Assembly (NCBI GenBank): GCA_965277595.1
Contig: CBDIDH010000001.1
Coordinates: 1,240,001-1,304,000, forward strand
Length of the DNA: 64,000 nucleotides
Source of the DNA: CBDIDH01 sp965277595
GTDB lineage: Bacteria; Planctomycetota; Planctomycetia; Isosphaerales; Isosphaeraceae
Reading direction: 5' to 3'
Positions within the stretch are counted from its first letter, which is position 1; each line of letters begins with the position of its first letter. The notes below the pieces were generated by a model, which worked only from the letters and a program-made list of their open reading frames with translations, had not been told where the DNA came from and made no database searches. A program made the translations under genes and the position numbers. Below are positions 44,719-54,103 of the stretch, piece after piece.

Positions 44719-45369
44719 ATGAACGGAAAGACTCCGGCGACGCGTGGCCTTCGACTGACGTTAAGGCACCTGTTAATTACCGTCGCCTACGTCGCCGTGC
44801 TTTCCGCGGGGCTCAAGTCCGTGACCGCGTACCCGGCCTCCGAGGCTGGGTACGCGGCGGCGCGCTGGCTGCTGTTCACGACCCCCTGGGTTCTCGGGGG
44901 TCTCATCTGGGCCTTTGATCGCCCCGGTCCTCAGCGCGACTGGACGGCCGCCACGCTGCTTTTCTCGTTCTATCCGGCGGCGACCCTCTTTGTTGACGTC
45001 TCCGTTGCGCTTCGGGCCGCGGAGACGGCGACGTATCCCCGGCTCGGCTCGCTCGCACTTTTCAACGTCTTCATGGTCATCTCGACCGTCGTCTTTTACC
45101 TCAAGATGCGCTGGCTTGACTGCCCGACCTGCGCGACGCGGACCCTGCTGCCGCTCGTTCGGCTGACCGGTCAGAGCCGACGGGTCGACAACACCCGATG
45201 GTGCTCCACCTGCCACGGCCTCTTCTGGCGCGACCGCCTCGGTGTCTGGCGTCCCGAGCGTCGGACCACTTGGGCCGACGCCCCCCGTCCCGTCTCGCTC
45301 TCCGACGATTCGGCGATCTCTCCCGCCAATCAACCCACGGGCGATCTGCCCCTCACTCAGACATCATAA
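44719..45369 (+). CDS. Membrane protein with zinc-ribbon-like tail
   Basis: The 216-residue protein has four probable membrane helices, opening with LRLTLRHLLITVAYVAVLSA. A cytoplasmic C-terminus with two CxxC pairs (CPTCATRT and CSTCHGLFW) could bind zinc. The N-terminal R-L-T-L-R-H-L-L pattern is common in planctomycete membrane proteins. It overlaps the convergent glutamine synthetase end by 13 bases. Function unknown. Confidence 0.6.
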   Translation: MNGKTPATRGLRLTLRHLLITVAYVAVLSAGLKSVTAYPASEAGYAAARWLLFTTPWVLGGLIWAFDRPGPQRDWTAATLLFSFYPAATLFVDVSVALRAAETATYPRLGSLALFNVFMVISTVVFYLKMRWLDCPTCATRTLLPLVRLTGQSRRVDNTRWCSTCHGLFWRDRLGVWRPERRTTWADAPRPVSLSDDSAISPANQPTGDLPLTQTS

Positions 45370-46769
45370 TAGAGCGAGAACTCGTACGGGTGCGGGCGGA
45401 TCCGAAGGGCCTCGACCTCGTGGGTCATCTTGTACCAGATCCAGGTGTCGATCACGTCCGGCGTGAAGACGTCGCCCCGAAGCAGGAACTCGTGGTCGTC
45501 TCGAAGCGCATTGAGTGAGGCTTCGAGCGACCTCGGCGTCGTCGGCACATTTTCGAGTTCCTCCGGCTGGAGGTCGTAAATGTCCTTGTCGAGCGGATCG
45601 CCGGGCCGGGTCTTGTTCTGAATCCCGTCGAGCGCGGCCATGAGCATGGCCGAATAGAGCAGGTACGGATTCGCGGCGCTGTCTGGACAGCGATACTCGA
45701 TCCGACGGCTCTTGGGACTGGGGCTATGGATCGGAATCCGGATCACCGCCGTCCGGTTCCGTCGGCTGTACGAGAGCTTCGTCGGCGCCTCGAACCCCTC
45801 GATCAAGCGTTTGTAGCTGTTCGTCGTCGGGTTGGCGAAGGCACAGAGCGCCGGGGCGTGCTTCAAGAGGCCGCCGATGGCGCACATGCCCAGCTCGCTT
45901 AGCCCCGCATAGCCACTACCGGCGAGCAGCGGGTTTTCATTCTTGTAGAGTGAGAAATGAATGTGCATTCCCGAGCCGTTGTCGCCGTAAAGCGGCTTGG
46001 GCATGAACGTCGCGGTCTTTCCCTTGAGCCGGGCGACGTTGCGGATGATGTACTTGGCGAGCATCACCTGATCGGCGCCTTCCACAAGCGGCTGCGGCAC
46101 GAGGTCGATCTCGCACTGACCCCCCGTGGCGACCTCGTGGTAATGCGCGGCGGTCGCGATCCCGCATTCGGCCATCCGATGCGCCATCTCGGTCCGAATA
46201 TCGGCGAGGCTATCAGTCGGCGGGCACGGGAAATAGCCGAGGCCCGACCCCGCCTTGTAGCCGAGGTTTGGCGTTTCCGAACGCCCACGGTTCCAGATCC
46301 CCTCGGCCGAGTCCACGTGATAAAAGGCTTCGTGCCCCTTCTGGTCGAACCGAACATCGTCGAAGACGAAAAACTCAAGCTCCGGCGCGAGCTTCACCGT
46401 GTCGGCGACACCGGTGCTTCGCATGTAGCTGACGGCCTTGCGGGCGATGTTACGGGGGTCTCGGGTGTAGTCTTGCTGGGTGATCGGGTCCTGGATGTTG
46501 CAGACCATCGTCAGGGTCGGCTGCGCGGTGAACGGATCAATCAGCGCGGTTTCGGGTTGGGGGACGACCAGAAGGTCCGCCTCGTTGATCGCTCGCCAGC
46601 CGACGACGCTGGAACCATCAAAGCCGATGCCTTCTTCGAACGTCTCTTCGGTGAGTGTGTCGGCGGGGATGGCGAAGTGTTGCCAGACGCCAGGAAAGTC
46701 CATGAATCGGAGGTCGACCGTGGTGACCTCGCGCTGTCGGATTTGCGCCAAGACCTCTTTCGGTGTCAC
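45357..46769 (-). CDS. glnA: Glutamine synthetase, type I
   Basis: The 470-residue protein has the length and blocks of GS-I. FDGSSVVGWRAINEADL is at the front, GSGMHIHFSLYK is the ATP/Glu site, and NRTAVIRIP lies before the arginine-rich pocket. The adenylylation loop has Tyr398 in LDKDIYDLQPEE, so regulation by adenylylation is likely. It makes glutamine from glutamate and ammonia. The GTG start lies seven bases after GGGAGAG, and the upstream codons do not look coding. No PII or regulator gene is adjacent. Confidence 0.95.
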   Translation of the reverse strand: MTPKEVLAQIRQREVTTVDLRFMDFPGVWQHFAIPADTLTEETFEEGIGFDGSSVVGWRAINEADLLVVPQPETALIDPFTAQPTLTMVCNIQDPITQQDYTRDPRNIARKAVSYMRSTGVADTVKLAPELEFFVFDDVRFDQKGHEAFYHVDSAEGIWNRGRSETPNLGYKAGSGLGYFPCPPTDSLADIRTEMAHRMAECGIATAAHYHEVATGGQCEIDLVPQPLVEGADQVMLAKYIIRNVARLKGKTATFMPKPLYGDNGSGMHIHFSLYKNENPLLAGSGYAGLSELGMCAIGGLLKHAPALCAFANPTTNSYKRLIEGFEAPTKLSYSRRNRTAVIRIPIHSPSPKSRRIEYRCPDSAANPYLLYSAMLMAALDGIQNKTRPGDPLDKDIYDLQPEELENVPTTPRSLEASLNALRDDHEFLLRGDVFTPDVIDTWIWYKMTHEVEALRIRPHPYEFSLYYDV

Positions 46770-47013
46770 CCGGTCTCTCCCTTGTCGGCTCACTGTCCGG
46801 TCGCGACCGCCTGGCTTCGGCCGCCGTCCCGTTGCGGGGGGTGGATCGCCTATCTTACACGCGGAAACGGGGTTGTGAAAGAGGAAGACTTCCAGGGACG
46901 TTTGTCGAGCCTGTTTCACGATCCGGTTGTGTCACCCCACTGGCAGGTTTCTCAACTCTTTGCAATGACAAATCCCGGCTTGTGTCGGGTCCGATTTCCG
47001 TTAACATGAGGAC

Positions 47014-47439
47014 ATGACTCCTCAAGCTTCTCCCCAACCGTCGGGAACCACTCGGAAGGGAATCCGAAGAGGCGCGGCGGTGGTCGCTCTGGCCGTGGGC
47101 TTAAGCCTGTTCGGTCTGAACCTTTGGCACGGAAAAGACCTCTTTCAGGCGGCGAGCGTGGGCGCGGCGGTCACACTCTGCGGGTTCGCCGACTGGTGGT
47201 TTTATCACCTCGTCAGTCGTCGGAATAACGGCCTCATTACCGCTGTCCAGGGAATGTACGCCGGAATGCCGACTCGACCCTACCAACCCTTCCTGATCTC
47301 GCTCTCGATCGGGCTGGCGATCGGGCTTCCGATCGCCTTGATGACGGGCCTCTTGCTCCGGAATTGGAGGCCCGAAAAAAAGATCGTATCAATGCCCGGC
47401 CCGATGTTCGACGCCGAGGCCGATGCAGCTTCGGTCTAG
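47014..47439 (+). CDS. Small membrane protein of unknown function
   Basis: The 141-residue protein has three hydrophobic segments (AAVVALAVGLSLFGLNLW, ASVGAAVTLCGFADWWFY and SLSIGLAIGLPIALMTGLLL) and charged ends. No family is recognised. The ATG lies downstream of a GAGGAC-type site. It is flanked by glnA (divergent) and the amidohydrolase gene (convergent). Confidence 0.6.
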   Translation: MTPQASPQPSGTTRKGIRRGAAVVALAVGLSLFGLNLWHGKDLFQAASVGAAVTLCGFADWWFYHLVSRRNNGLITAVQGMYAGMPTRPYQPFLISLSIGLAIGLPIALMTGLLLRNWRPEKKIVSMPGPMFDAEADAASV

Positions 47440-47470
47440 CTCGTAACACTTCACGAAATCTCACGCCCAC

Positions 47471-48727
47471 TCAAACCCCGACCCACTTCCCGATCACGAA
47501 GTCTCCTTCAAACGCCGTCGCGATGACCGGAAGTTCCGATTCGAGGATCAAACGGTGTGGATCGTCGTCGTCGCGGTCGGGCAGGGCGATCACGCAAAAA
47601 TCGGCCGATTTCCCGGGTTTCAGACTCCCCGTCGTCGTCTCGGCACGCAAGGCCCAGGCGCCAAAGAGCGTGGCCATCGTCAGCAAGAGCGGCCCATTCA
47701 AACCCGCGTCGCGCGCGTGCAGAAAACGGATCTCATCCAGAAGGCTCAGGGTTGGCGATGAGGCCAGGCTGTCCGTCCCCAGGCAGACGACAACCCCGCG
47801 TTCGAGCATCGCCCGGTAGGGGTGCGGAGCATGACCGAACCGCGCATGGGTCCGCGGGCAGTAGGCAAGCGCGACCCGGTGACGTTCGGGAGCGGCTTCC
47901 GGTCGAAGCTGCCAGAAATCGGACGGATCGATATAGGTGCCGTGTGCAATCAGCCAGTCAGCCTTGCGAAGTTCGCCCCGGCGCACGTATTCGGTCGGTC
48001 TGGGGCCGATCGGCTCCCAGCCGTCATCCCAGGCGCCCAGGTCTTCGAGAAACGTGCGTAAGCGGCCGTCGCGCGTCTCCAGCAGTTCCAGTTCCTCGGG
48101 CATCTCGGCCAGATGCGTCGAGAGCGGCATCTTGCTCGCGGCCGATCGTTCAAAGAGCCAGCCCGACGTGCTGTAAGGCGCATGCGGGCTCAAGCCTGGC
48201 CGGGCGTTGCCGATCACCTGTTCCTCGGGACCGATCCTGGCGATCCAGCTCCACGCCTCATCATTGGTTTGAAGCGCCCGTTCGCGCCGCAGGCCGATCA
48301 GTTCCGCGAAGACGACAGCGCGCACCGGCCCGGCCGCGATCGCGTCCCAGCTCAGACCCGCCGTGGTCGTATCGGCGAGCATCGTCGTGCCGGCGGCGAC
48401 GCTTCGCGCCAGGTTGCGCGCGACCGCCTGTTTGAGCGTCTCCAACGTGCTCCCGCGGCGCTGATCGATGACCTTGCGGAGCCATTCGATTTCATCGACC
48501 GTGCCCGCGCCGCCCCGTCCCACGGGCGAGAGTTCCAGGTGCGTATGCGCGTTGACGAACCCCGGCACGATTGCCACGTTGCCGAGGTCGATATCCGCCG
48601 ATCGCCCCTCCGCCGGACCGACCGAGGCGATCCGCCCCGACTCGATCGCGAGCAATCCATTCGCGATCGGCGGTCCTTCGACCGGAAAGAGATATCGAGC
48701 CGTGATCGTGAGCCGGGTCGATCTCAT
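47471..48727 (-). CDS. Amidohydrolase, probable aminofutalosine deaminase
   Basis: The 418-residue enzyme belongs to the ATZ/TRZ-type metal-dependent deaminases: NAHTHLELSP carries the first metal His pair, later ligands lie near THLAEMPEE, and the last metal Asp is in LGTDSLASSP. Genomes with MqnA and MqnC often need such an enzyme (MqnX) to deaminate aminofutalosine. This gene is in the same minus-strand run as mqnA and mqnC, which supports that role. S-adenosylhomocysteine or guanine-type deaminase is an alternative. The ATG at 48727 begins the beta-sandwich part. Confidence 0.65.
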   Translation of the reverse strand: MRSTRLTITARYLFPVEGPPIANGLLAIESGRIASVGPAEGRSADIDLGNVAIVPGFVNAHTHLELSPVGRGGAGTVDEIEWLRKVIDQRRGSTLETLKQAVARNLARSVAAGTTMLADTTTAGLSWDAIAAGPVRAVVFAELIGLRRERALQTNDEAWSWIARIGPEEQVIGNARPGLSPHAPYSTSGWLFERSAASKMPLSTHLAEMPEELELLETRDGRLRTFLEDLGAWDDGWEPIGPRPTEYVRRGELRKADWLIAHGTYIDPSDFWQLRPEAAPERHRVALAYCPRTHARFGHAPHPYRAMLERGVVVCLGTDSLASSPTLSLLDEIRFLHARDAGLNGPLLLTMATLFGAWALRAETTTGSLKPGKSADFCVIALPDRDDDDPHRLILESELPVIATAFEGDFVIGKWVGV

Positions 48728-48787
48728 CGGCGGCGGTCGACCCTTCTGCCCTGGGTGCAAAACCTCTCGCCGTGGACCCCGCCCCGA

Positions 48788-50983
48788 TCAGGCGAATTCC
48801 GGGTCCGAGGCGACGCGCGGCTTGATCACCCGGCCTCGCTCCAGGAGAAGGCTCAAGAGGATCACCGAGGCCACGGCGCCCGCCGCGACGATTCCGTAAT
48901 GATAAAGCCCCTGCTCGGGGTTGCGGTAGACCCAAGAGGCGAATCTCAGGCCCGAGGGGCTCGACACCCAGAAACCCGCCATCACCGCGAGGCCGTTGTT
49001 CAGGACGTGAAAGACAATCCCCGGCAGCAGGCTCTTGCTGCGGACCGCCAGCAGGCCGAGCACCAGGCCCAGAAGCGTCGCGTTGAAGAGTTGCTGAAAG
49101 AGACTGAGCAAGACGTGCATGAAGCCGAACAACAAGGCCGACATCACGATCGCCGTCCTCGCGTCGTGGCCTCGCTCCAGACCCGTCAGGATGAACCCGC
49201 GGAAGGCGACTTCCTCGCAGATCGCCGGGACGATCGCGAAGAGGATCAGGGCCGTCGGCAGGTCATGAATGCCGAGCATCATCTGCGCCAGCGCCTGTTT
49301 CAGTTCGGCCGAGACCGGGAAGAGGCGTTCCACGACCGGCCGGAGTTCGTTGACGAGCGGGTTCACGGCCAGAGCCAGGCCGACCGCCAGCCACAGATAA
49401 CGCGCTGGCGGCCAGTAGAGACGAAGAGTCTGCCTTGGCGATGACGTCAGGATCATGGCCATCGCCAGCGGCGGGGTCAGGATGAACGCGATCTGGCCGA
49501 CCGCCATGCCCGCGGTGGACGTTCCCAGGCTGGTCATCAGCATGTACTGGGTGAAGAACCAGGCCATCGTCAGCATCAGGGCGAAGCAAAGGAGCGCCTC
49601 GCCGCCGGTCGGCGTCGGCTCCTTGTCGCGGAGGAGGTGCCGCAGCCAGATTCCCAGGCTGAACCGCTCGGCCTCTCGAAAGAGCACGTCTTCGCGTTGA
49701 AACTGATCGATCGCCCAGCGTAGGGCCACGGCGCCATAGCCCATTGTCGTCAGGATCACGGGCAGGAAGTAATGCCAGGCCACGGCGTAATCGCCCAGGA
49801 GCAACGTCCGCAAGAGCAGCGCGACGCCCGTTACCGGCACGAGGCTGTAAAAGAGGTTGATCTCAATCCCAGGCGCGAGCGTCAGGAAGATCAAGGGGAG
49901 GCAGACCATGTACAGGGGCGTCATGTAATACTGCCCCTCTTTCATGCTCCGCGCCAGGACCGCCAGCGAGAGGCAGACGGCGCTGAAGAAGGCCGCGAGC
50001 GGCAGCAAGAGCAGGATCATCCAGAAGGCCGATTCCAGAGACGGCGGCGCGATGATCGCTTGCAGACGTTTCGCTCCATTGGTCGCCGCCTGACCCCCCG
50101 CCGTGGCGCCGATCTGACGGGCAAGCTGCACGCCGGTCAGGCCCATGCTCATCAGGTTGAGCACGGCCGTCATCACGCTGGCGAGCATCACCGTCAGGAA
50201 TTTACCCATCACCACCTCGGCGCGCGAGGCCGGGCTGATGAGTAGGGTTTCCATCGTCCCCCGTTCCTTTTCGCCCGCGCAGAGGTCGACCGCCGGGTAA
50301 AAGGCGCCGGTGAGTGACATCATCACGAGCAGGAAAGGAAAGAGCTTGGCCCAGATACTGCCGCCAACCTCCGCCGCCGTCGCCACGTCAACCGCCGCGA
50401 TCCGAACCGGCTCGGTATACCCTGGCGGCAGTTTGTCCGCCTTGAGCCGACGATCGAGAATCTGGCTCTGCCAGCGCCCGAGAACCTCGCGGACCCGCAG
50501 GCCGGTAATCTGGCTCCGTTCATCAGCGCCGTCATAATCGATGGCGATTTCCGGGTCCCCACGCGACTCGATCTTACTCTTGAGATCGTCGGGAATCACC
50601 ACGACGGCATCGGCCGAGCCGTTGCGCGTTTCGCGTCTGCGGAAGTCGGGATTGAGCCAGTCTCCCTGCGCCGGCAAGACCAGGACGATGAGCCGGTCGG
50701 CCTCGGCCGATGATCCGAAGAGATCGGGATGAAACCGGACGATCGGCTTTCTTGAACGATCGAGCAAGGGGGGATCGGCCGGCAGGTTTTCCGGCCCGAC
50801 GACCACGACGGTCCTCGGCTTCTGCTCGAACGCCGCCGAGAATTGCAGGACCCCGATCCCCAGGATCGGATAGAGCAAGATCGGCAAGACGAAGATCATG
50901 AACAGCGTCCGCTTGTCGCGGAGCTGATCACGCACCTCGCGTCGAAAGATCACCGAGATAGTCGACCAGCGCATGGGCTTCAA
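48788..50983 (-). CDS. ABC exporter permease fused to a CPBP protease domain (NatB-like)
   Basis: The 731-residue protein begins as an ABC-2 type permease of the NatB kind (IFRREVRDQLRDKRTLFMIF, a large external loop, then six membrane segments including AEVVMGKFLTVMLASVM). From about residue 490 it becomes a CPBP intramembrane protease: E590/E591 in EEVAFRG, FGFMH and GIVFHVLNN supply the conserved Glu and His residues. This natural fusion occurs in several phyla. It is encoded after its ATPase (next gene upstream on this strand), with a hairpin repeat between them. Confidence 0.85.
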   Translation of the reverse strand: MKPMRWSTISVIFRREVRDQLRDKRTLFMIFVLPILLYPILGIGVLQFSAAFEQKPRTVVVVGPENLPADPPLLDRSRKPIVRFHPDLFGSSAEADRLIVLVLPAQGDWLNPDFRRRETRNGSADAVVVIPDDLKSKIESRGDPEIAIDYDGADERSQITGLRVREVLGRWQSQILDRRLKADKLPPGYTEPVRIAAVDVATAAEVGGSIWAKLFPFLLVMMSLTGAFYPAVDLCAGEKERGTMETLLISPASRAEVVMGKFLTVMLASVMTAVLNLMSMGLTGVQLARQIGATAGGQAATNGAKRLQAIIAPPSLESAFWMILLLLPLAAFFSAVCLSLAVLARSMKEGQYYMTPLYMVCLPLIFLTLAPGIEINLFYSLVPVTGVALLLRTLLLGDYAVAWHYFLPVILTTMGYGAVALRWAIDQFQREDVLFREAERFSLGIWLRHLLRDKEPTPTGGEALLCFALMLTMAWFFTQYMLMTSLGTSTAGMAVGQIAFILTPPLAMAMILTSSPRQTLRLYWPPARYLWLAVGLALAVNPLVNELRPVVERLFPVSAELKQALAQMMLGIHDLPTALILFAIVPAICEEVAFRGFILTGLERGHDARTAIVMSALLFGFMHVLLSLFQQLFNATLLGLVLGLLAVRSKSLLPGIVFHVLNNGLAVMAGFWVSSPSGLRFASWVYRNPEQGLYHYGIVAAGAVASVILLSLLLERGRVIKPRVASDPEFA

Positions 50984-51060
50984 TACTCGCGACGTCCGAT
51001 CGATCGATATCCGTTTTCACTGAGGAACTGGCTGGGAGGCGGTTTCCGATTTTCGATTTA

Positions 51061-51133
51061 ATGACCAACGACCGATGACCAAACAGGCGGATTTTTCGGT
51101 CATCGGTCATCGGTCATCGAATGTATCTCCTGC
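51061..51133. repeat. GATGACC hairpin repeat, copy C
   Basis: On the minus strand it runs CAGGAGATACATT, then CGATGACCGATGACCGATG and CCGAAAAATCC. It folds back on TTGGTCATCGGTC and TTGGTCAT. It separates the ABC ATPase and permease genes of one operon, so it is probably transcribed. Confidence 0.7.
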
Positions 51134-51145
51134 ATCTTGCATCAC

Positions 51146-51979
51146 TTAACCCACGTCCCACGAGGTCAGCGTCGGAGCGATTTTCTCGGCCTCGGGGCCT
51201 CGGGCGTTATCGACGAGGTGAAAGAAGAGTTCTTCAAGGTCCGGCTGTTCATACCGTTCCAGAAGGCCCGACGGCGTCCCCTCGGCCTGAACGCGCCCCT
51301 TGTGAATGATCGCCACCCGCGTGCAGAGCTTTTCGACCTCGTGCATCGAATGGGTCGAGAAGACGATCGTCTTGCCCCGATCACGCAGTTCGGCAATCTT
51401 CTGGAGAACGTTCCGCGCCACGAGCACGTCCAGACCCGACGTCGGCTCGTCAAAGATCAAGACAGGCGGGTCATGAACGATCGTCCGCGCAATCGAGACC
51501 TTCTGACGCATCCCGGTCGACATCTTCGAGCCAAGCGTCTCGCGGAAATCGTTCATCTGAAGCCAGTCGAAGATCGTCTCCATCCGCGACCGGAGCGCCT
51601 CGCCCCTCAAGCCGTAGAGCTTGCCGAAATATTCAACAAGTTCCCATGCTGTCATGCGATCATAAATGCCCGTGCTGGCCGACATGTATCCGATGCTGGC
51701 GCGGACCTTCTCCGGCTCGGTGTTCACATCGAACCCGGCAACCACGGCGCGACCGGACGTCGGCCTCAGCACGGTGCTCAAGATGCGCAAGGTGGTCGTC
51801 TTGCCCGCTCCGTTTGGCCCGAGGAGCCCGAAGATTGCTCCCGGGCGGCACTCGAAGCTGACGTCGGAGACGGCCGAGACCCAGCCGCGCTGATAGTCGA
51901 GGAACTTCTTTGACAGGTGCTCGACCTGGATCACGCAAGACCCCGGACCGGTTTGGTCGAAGAGTTTCGAAACGGGCAC
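51146..51979 (-). CDS. ABC transporter ATP-binding protein (NatA-like)
   Basis: The 277-residue ATPase has Walker A GPNGAGKTTTLR, the signature MSTGMRQKVSIART, Walker B VLIFDEPTSGLD and the switch His in FSTHSMHEV. Together with the NatB-like permease it forms an exporter, perhaps for Na+ or a peptide. An internal GTG at the true start of the domain (VIQVEHLSKKF) is an alternative start. A hairpin repeat of about 70 bases lies between it and its permease. Confidence 0.9.
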   Translation of the reverse strand: MPVSKLFDQTGPGSCVIQVEHLSKKFLDYQRGWVSAVSDVSFECRPGAIFGLLGPNGAGKTTTLRILSTVLRPTSGRAVVAGFDVNTEPEKVRASIGYMSASTGIYDRMTAWELVEYFGKLYGLRGEALRSRMETIFDWLQMNDFRETLGSKMSTGMRQKVSIARTIVHDPPVLIFDEPTSGLDVLVARNVLQKIAELRDRGKTIVFSTHSMHEVEKLCTRVAIIHKGRVQAEGTPSGLLERYEQPDLEELFFHLVDNARGPEAEKIAPTLTSWDVG

Positions 51980-52102
51980 GACTCCGGCACCACTCCTGAC
52001 AACCCTAGCTCTTATCTTGGGCTGACACGGTCCGGCGACGCAACCCCGTCACGATTCCTCTTCCAGACCAAAACCATTTTGGTCTCGGTCGACGGCCCTT
52101 GT

Positions 52103-53194
52103 TCAGGCCGCCGCGACGGGCTCGGCGTCGATGTATTCGTAATAGACGTTGCGCTGTCGGGGAACATATCCCGATTCCCGGATCGCTCGTTTGATCTGTT
52201 CGAGCGTGAGGTGATGGACGGTCCCCGCCGACGAAACCACGTTCTCCTCGATCATGAGACTTCCCATGTCGTTGGCGCCGAAATACAGGGCAAGCTGCCC
52301 GATTTTCGACCCTTGCGTCACCCACGATGACTGAATGTTGGGGACGTTATCGAGATATAGGCGCGAGACAGCCTGAGTGCGGAGATATTCAAAGGCCCCG
52401 GCCGCGGGGACGTCGGCCATCTCGGTGTTTTCGGGCTGGAAAGTCCACGAGATGAACGCGGTCAGGCCGCCGGTCTCGTCCTGAAGCTGACGGACCCGTT
52501 CCATGTGCTCGATCCGCTCGGCCAGGGTCTCGATATGACCAAACATCATCGTGGCCGTGGACTTACCTCCCAGCTCGTGCCAGACCCGATGGACGTTCAG
52601 CCAGTCGTCGGAAAGCACCTTCCCCTTCGTCATCGCCTTGCGAACGCGATCGACGAGAATCTCGCCGCCGCCTCCCGGCAAGCTGCCGAGACCGGCGTCC
52701 TTAAGACGTTCGAGAACCTCGCGCAGCGGCATCTTGAATTTCTTGTGAAAGAAATGGATCTCGGGCGGACTGAAACCGTGGATGTTCACCCCAGGGAAAT
52801 GCGCCTTGATGTCGCGGAGCAGGTCTTCATACCAGGCAAGCGGCAGGTCGGGATGCAAACCCCCTTGCATCAGGATCTGATCGCCGCCAAGGTCAATCGT
52901 TTCCTGGATCTTTTGCAAGAGAAGGTCGCGGTCCAGGACATACGCCTCGGAGTCGCCGACCTTCCGATAAAAGGCGCAAAAGTCGCAGACCGCAGCGCAA
53001 ACGTTGGTATAATTGATGTTACGGTCGATGTTGTACGTTCGAAACGGCTCGGGATGGAGCCGCTTGCAGACGGCATCCGCCGCCCGGCCGAGCGCCAGCA
53101 GGTCTCCTTCGCGGAGCAGCGTCAGCCCTTCATCGACGGTAAGGCGTTGGCCTTCAACGCTGGCCCGCAAGATCGCGTCGACGGTGGAAGACAA
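52103..53194 (-). CDS. mqnC: Cyclic dehypoxanthinyl futalosine synthase MqnC
   Basis: The 363-residue radical SAM enzyme has the cluster cysteines C66, C70 and C73 in NVCAAVCDFCAFYR. The MqnC blocks GGLHPDLPLAWYEDLL, IHGFSPPEI and GSLPGGGGEILVDRVR are present, as is the C-terminal NDMGSLMIEENVV. It catalyses the cyclisation of dehypoxanthinyl futalosine in menaquinone synthesis. A TTG start with a GGAAGGAG-type site at seven bases is chosen over a longer frame lacking one. It overlaps the end of mqnA by 41 bases. Confidence 0.88.
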   Translation of the reverse strand: MSSTVDAILRASVEGQRLTVDEGLTLLREGDLLALGRAADAVCKRLHPEPFRTYNIDRNINYTNVCAAVCDFCAFYRKVGDSEAYVLDRDLLLQKIQETIDLGGDQILMQGGLHPDLPLAWYEDLLRDIKAHFPGVNIHGFSPPEIHFFHKKFKMPLREVLERLKDAGLGSLPGGGGEILVDRVRKAMTKGKVLSDDWLNVHRVWHELGGKSTATMMFGHIETLAERIEHMERVRQLQDETGGLTAFISWTFQPENTEMADVPAAGAFEYLRTQAVSRLYLDNVPNIQSSWVTQGSKIGQLALYFGANDMGSLMIEENVVSSAGTVHHLTLEQIKRAIRESGYVPRQRNVYYEYIDAEPVAAA

Positions 53195-53981
53195 GGTTCG
53201 CTCCTTCCGGGGCGAGGCCCAACCGGGCCGCCATCCGGGCAAACGTCCGCAGACCGGCCACTTCCGGCTCGCCCAGGTCGTAAGACAAGACTTTCGTCAG
53301 ATAATCATAACAGGTCGCCACGTCGAGGCCGAGCCTCGGCCCATGCTCGGCCGCCAGGTCGGCCGCGTGCGCCAGCCCCTCGGCCCGACTGAGAGCCAGC
53401 GCCCTTGGCAGGTCACCCAGGTCAACCCCCGGCCTGGCCACCCAGAGCGCGAAGACGAAGGGCAGGGCGGTCAACGCCTTCCACGCCTCGGCCAGGTCAA
53501 CAACCGCGTGAAACGGCGTCGGGTCGACGGTCATCGCCCGATCGCCGATCAGCAAGATCGCGTCGGCCGTACTCTCCTCGATCGGCACTCCAAGCGGAAG
53601 CAGCTCGACTTGCCTAGGCCGGACCTCATGCACGGCTTCGAGCCAGACCCGCGTCAGGACCTGACTTGTCCTTGACCCGGCATCGAGCGCCAGCCTCTGG
53701 ATTTTCCCGAAAGGAAGTCGGCTAAACAGCTTGACGCTCCTCACCGCCCCGCGCGCGGCGATCGCGAACCCCGGCACGATCTCATACCCTCTTGCCGCCC
53801 CTCGGAGATATTCCACTGATGGAATCAGGGCGACGTCGAGGCTTCCCTCGGCAAGCCGATCCGCCAGCCGGCTTGGCAGGTCCATCTCCAGCGAAACCTC
53901 GGGCGCGAAATCCTCCAACCGATAATACAGCGGTTTCGCATTCAGATAACTCACGGCCCCGACCCGGACGGGAGTGGCCAT
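53154..53981 (-). CDS. mqnA: Chorismate dehydratase MqnA
   Basis: The 275-residue enzyme matches MqnA: RVGAVSYLNAKPLYYRL at the front, LALDAGSRTSQVL and LLIGDRAM inside, and no signal peptide. It removes water from chorismate, the first step of the futalosine route to menaquinone. It lies upstream of and overlaps mqnC. The genes for MqnB and MqnD are not in the window. Confidence 0.9.
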   Translation of the reverse strand: MATPVRVGAVSYLNAKPLYYRLEDFAPEVSLEMDLPSRLADRLAEGSLDVALIPSVEYLRGAARGYEIVPGFAIAARGAVRSVKLFSRLPFGKIQRLALDAGSRTSQVLTRVWLEAVHEVRPRQVELLPLGVPIEESTADAILLIGDRAMTVDPTPFHAVVDLAEAWKALTALPFVFALWVARPGVDLGDLPRALALSRAEGLAHAADLAAEHGPRLGLDVATCYDYLTKVLSYDLGEPEVAGLRTFARMAARLGLAPEGANLVFHRRRDLAGQR

Positions 53982-54103
53982 TCCATTCCCCCCTTTTATC
54001 TCTCCATCGTCTGACTTTCAGTTCTTATTGAAATTATAGACAGCCTCCCGAGAACAACAAGGCCACCCCTTTTCGGCAACGACGTCCCGGCCTAAGGGTC
54101 CGT

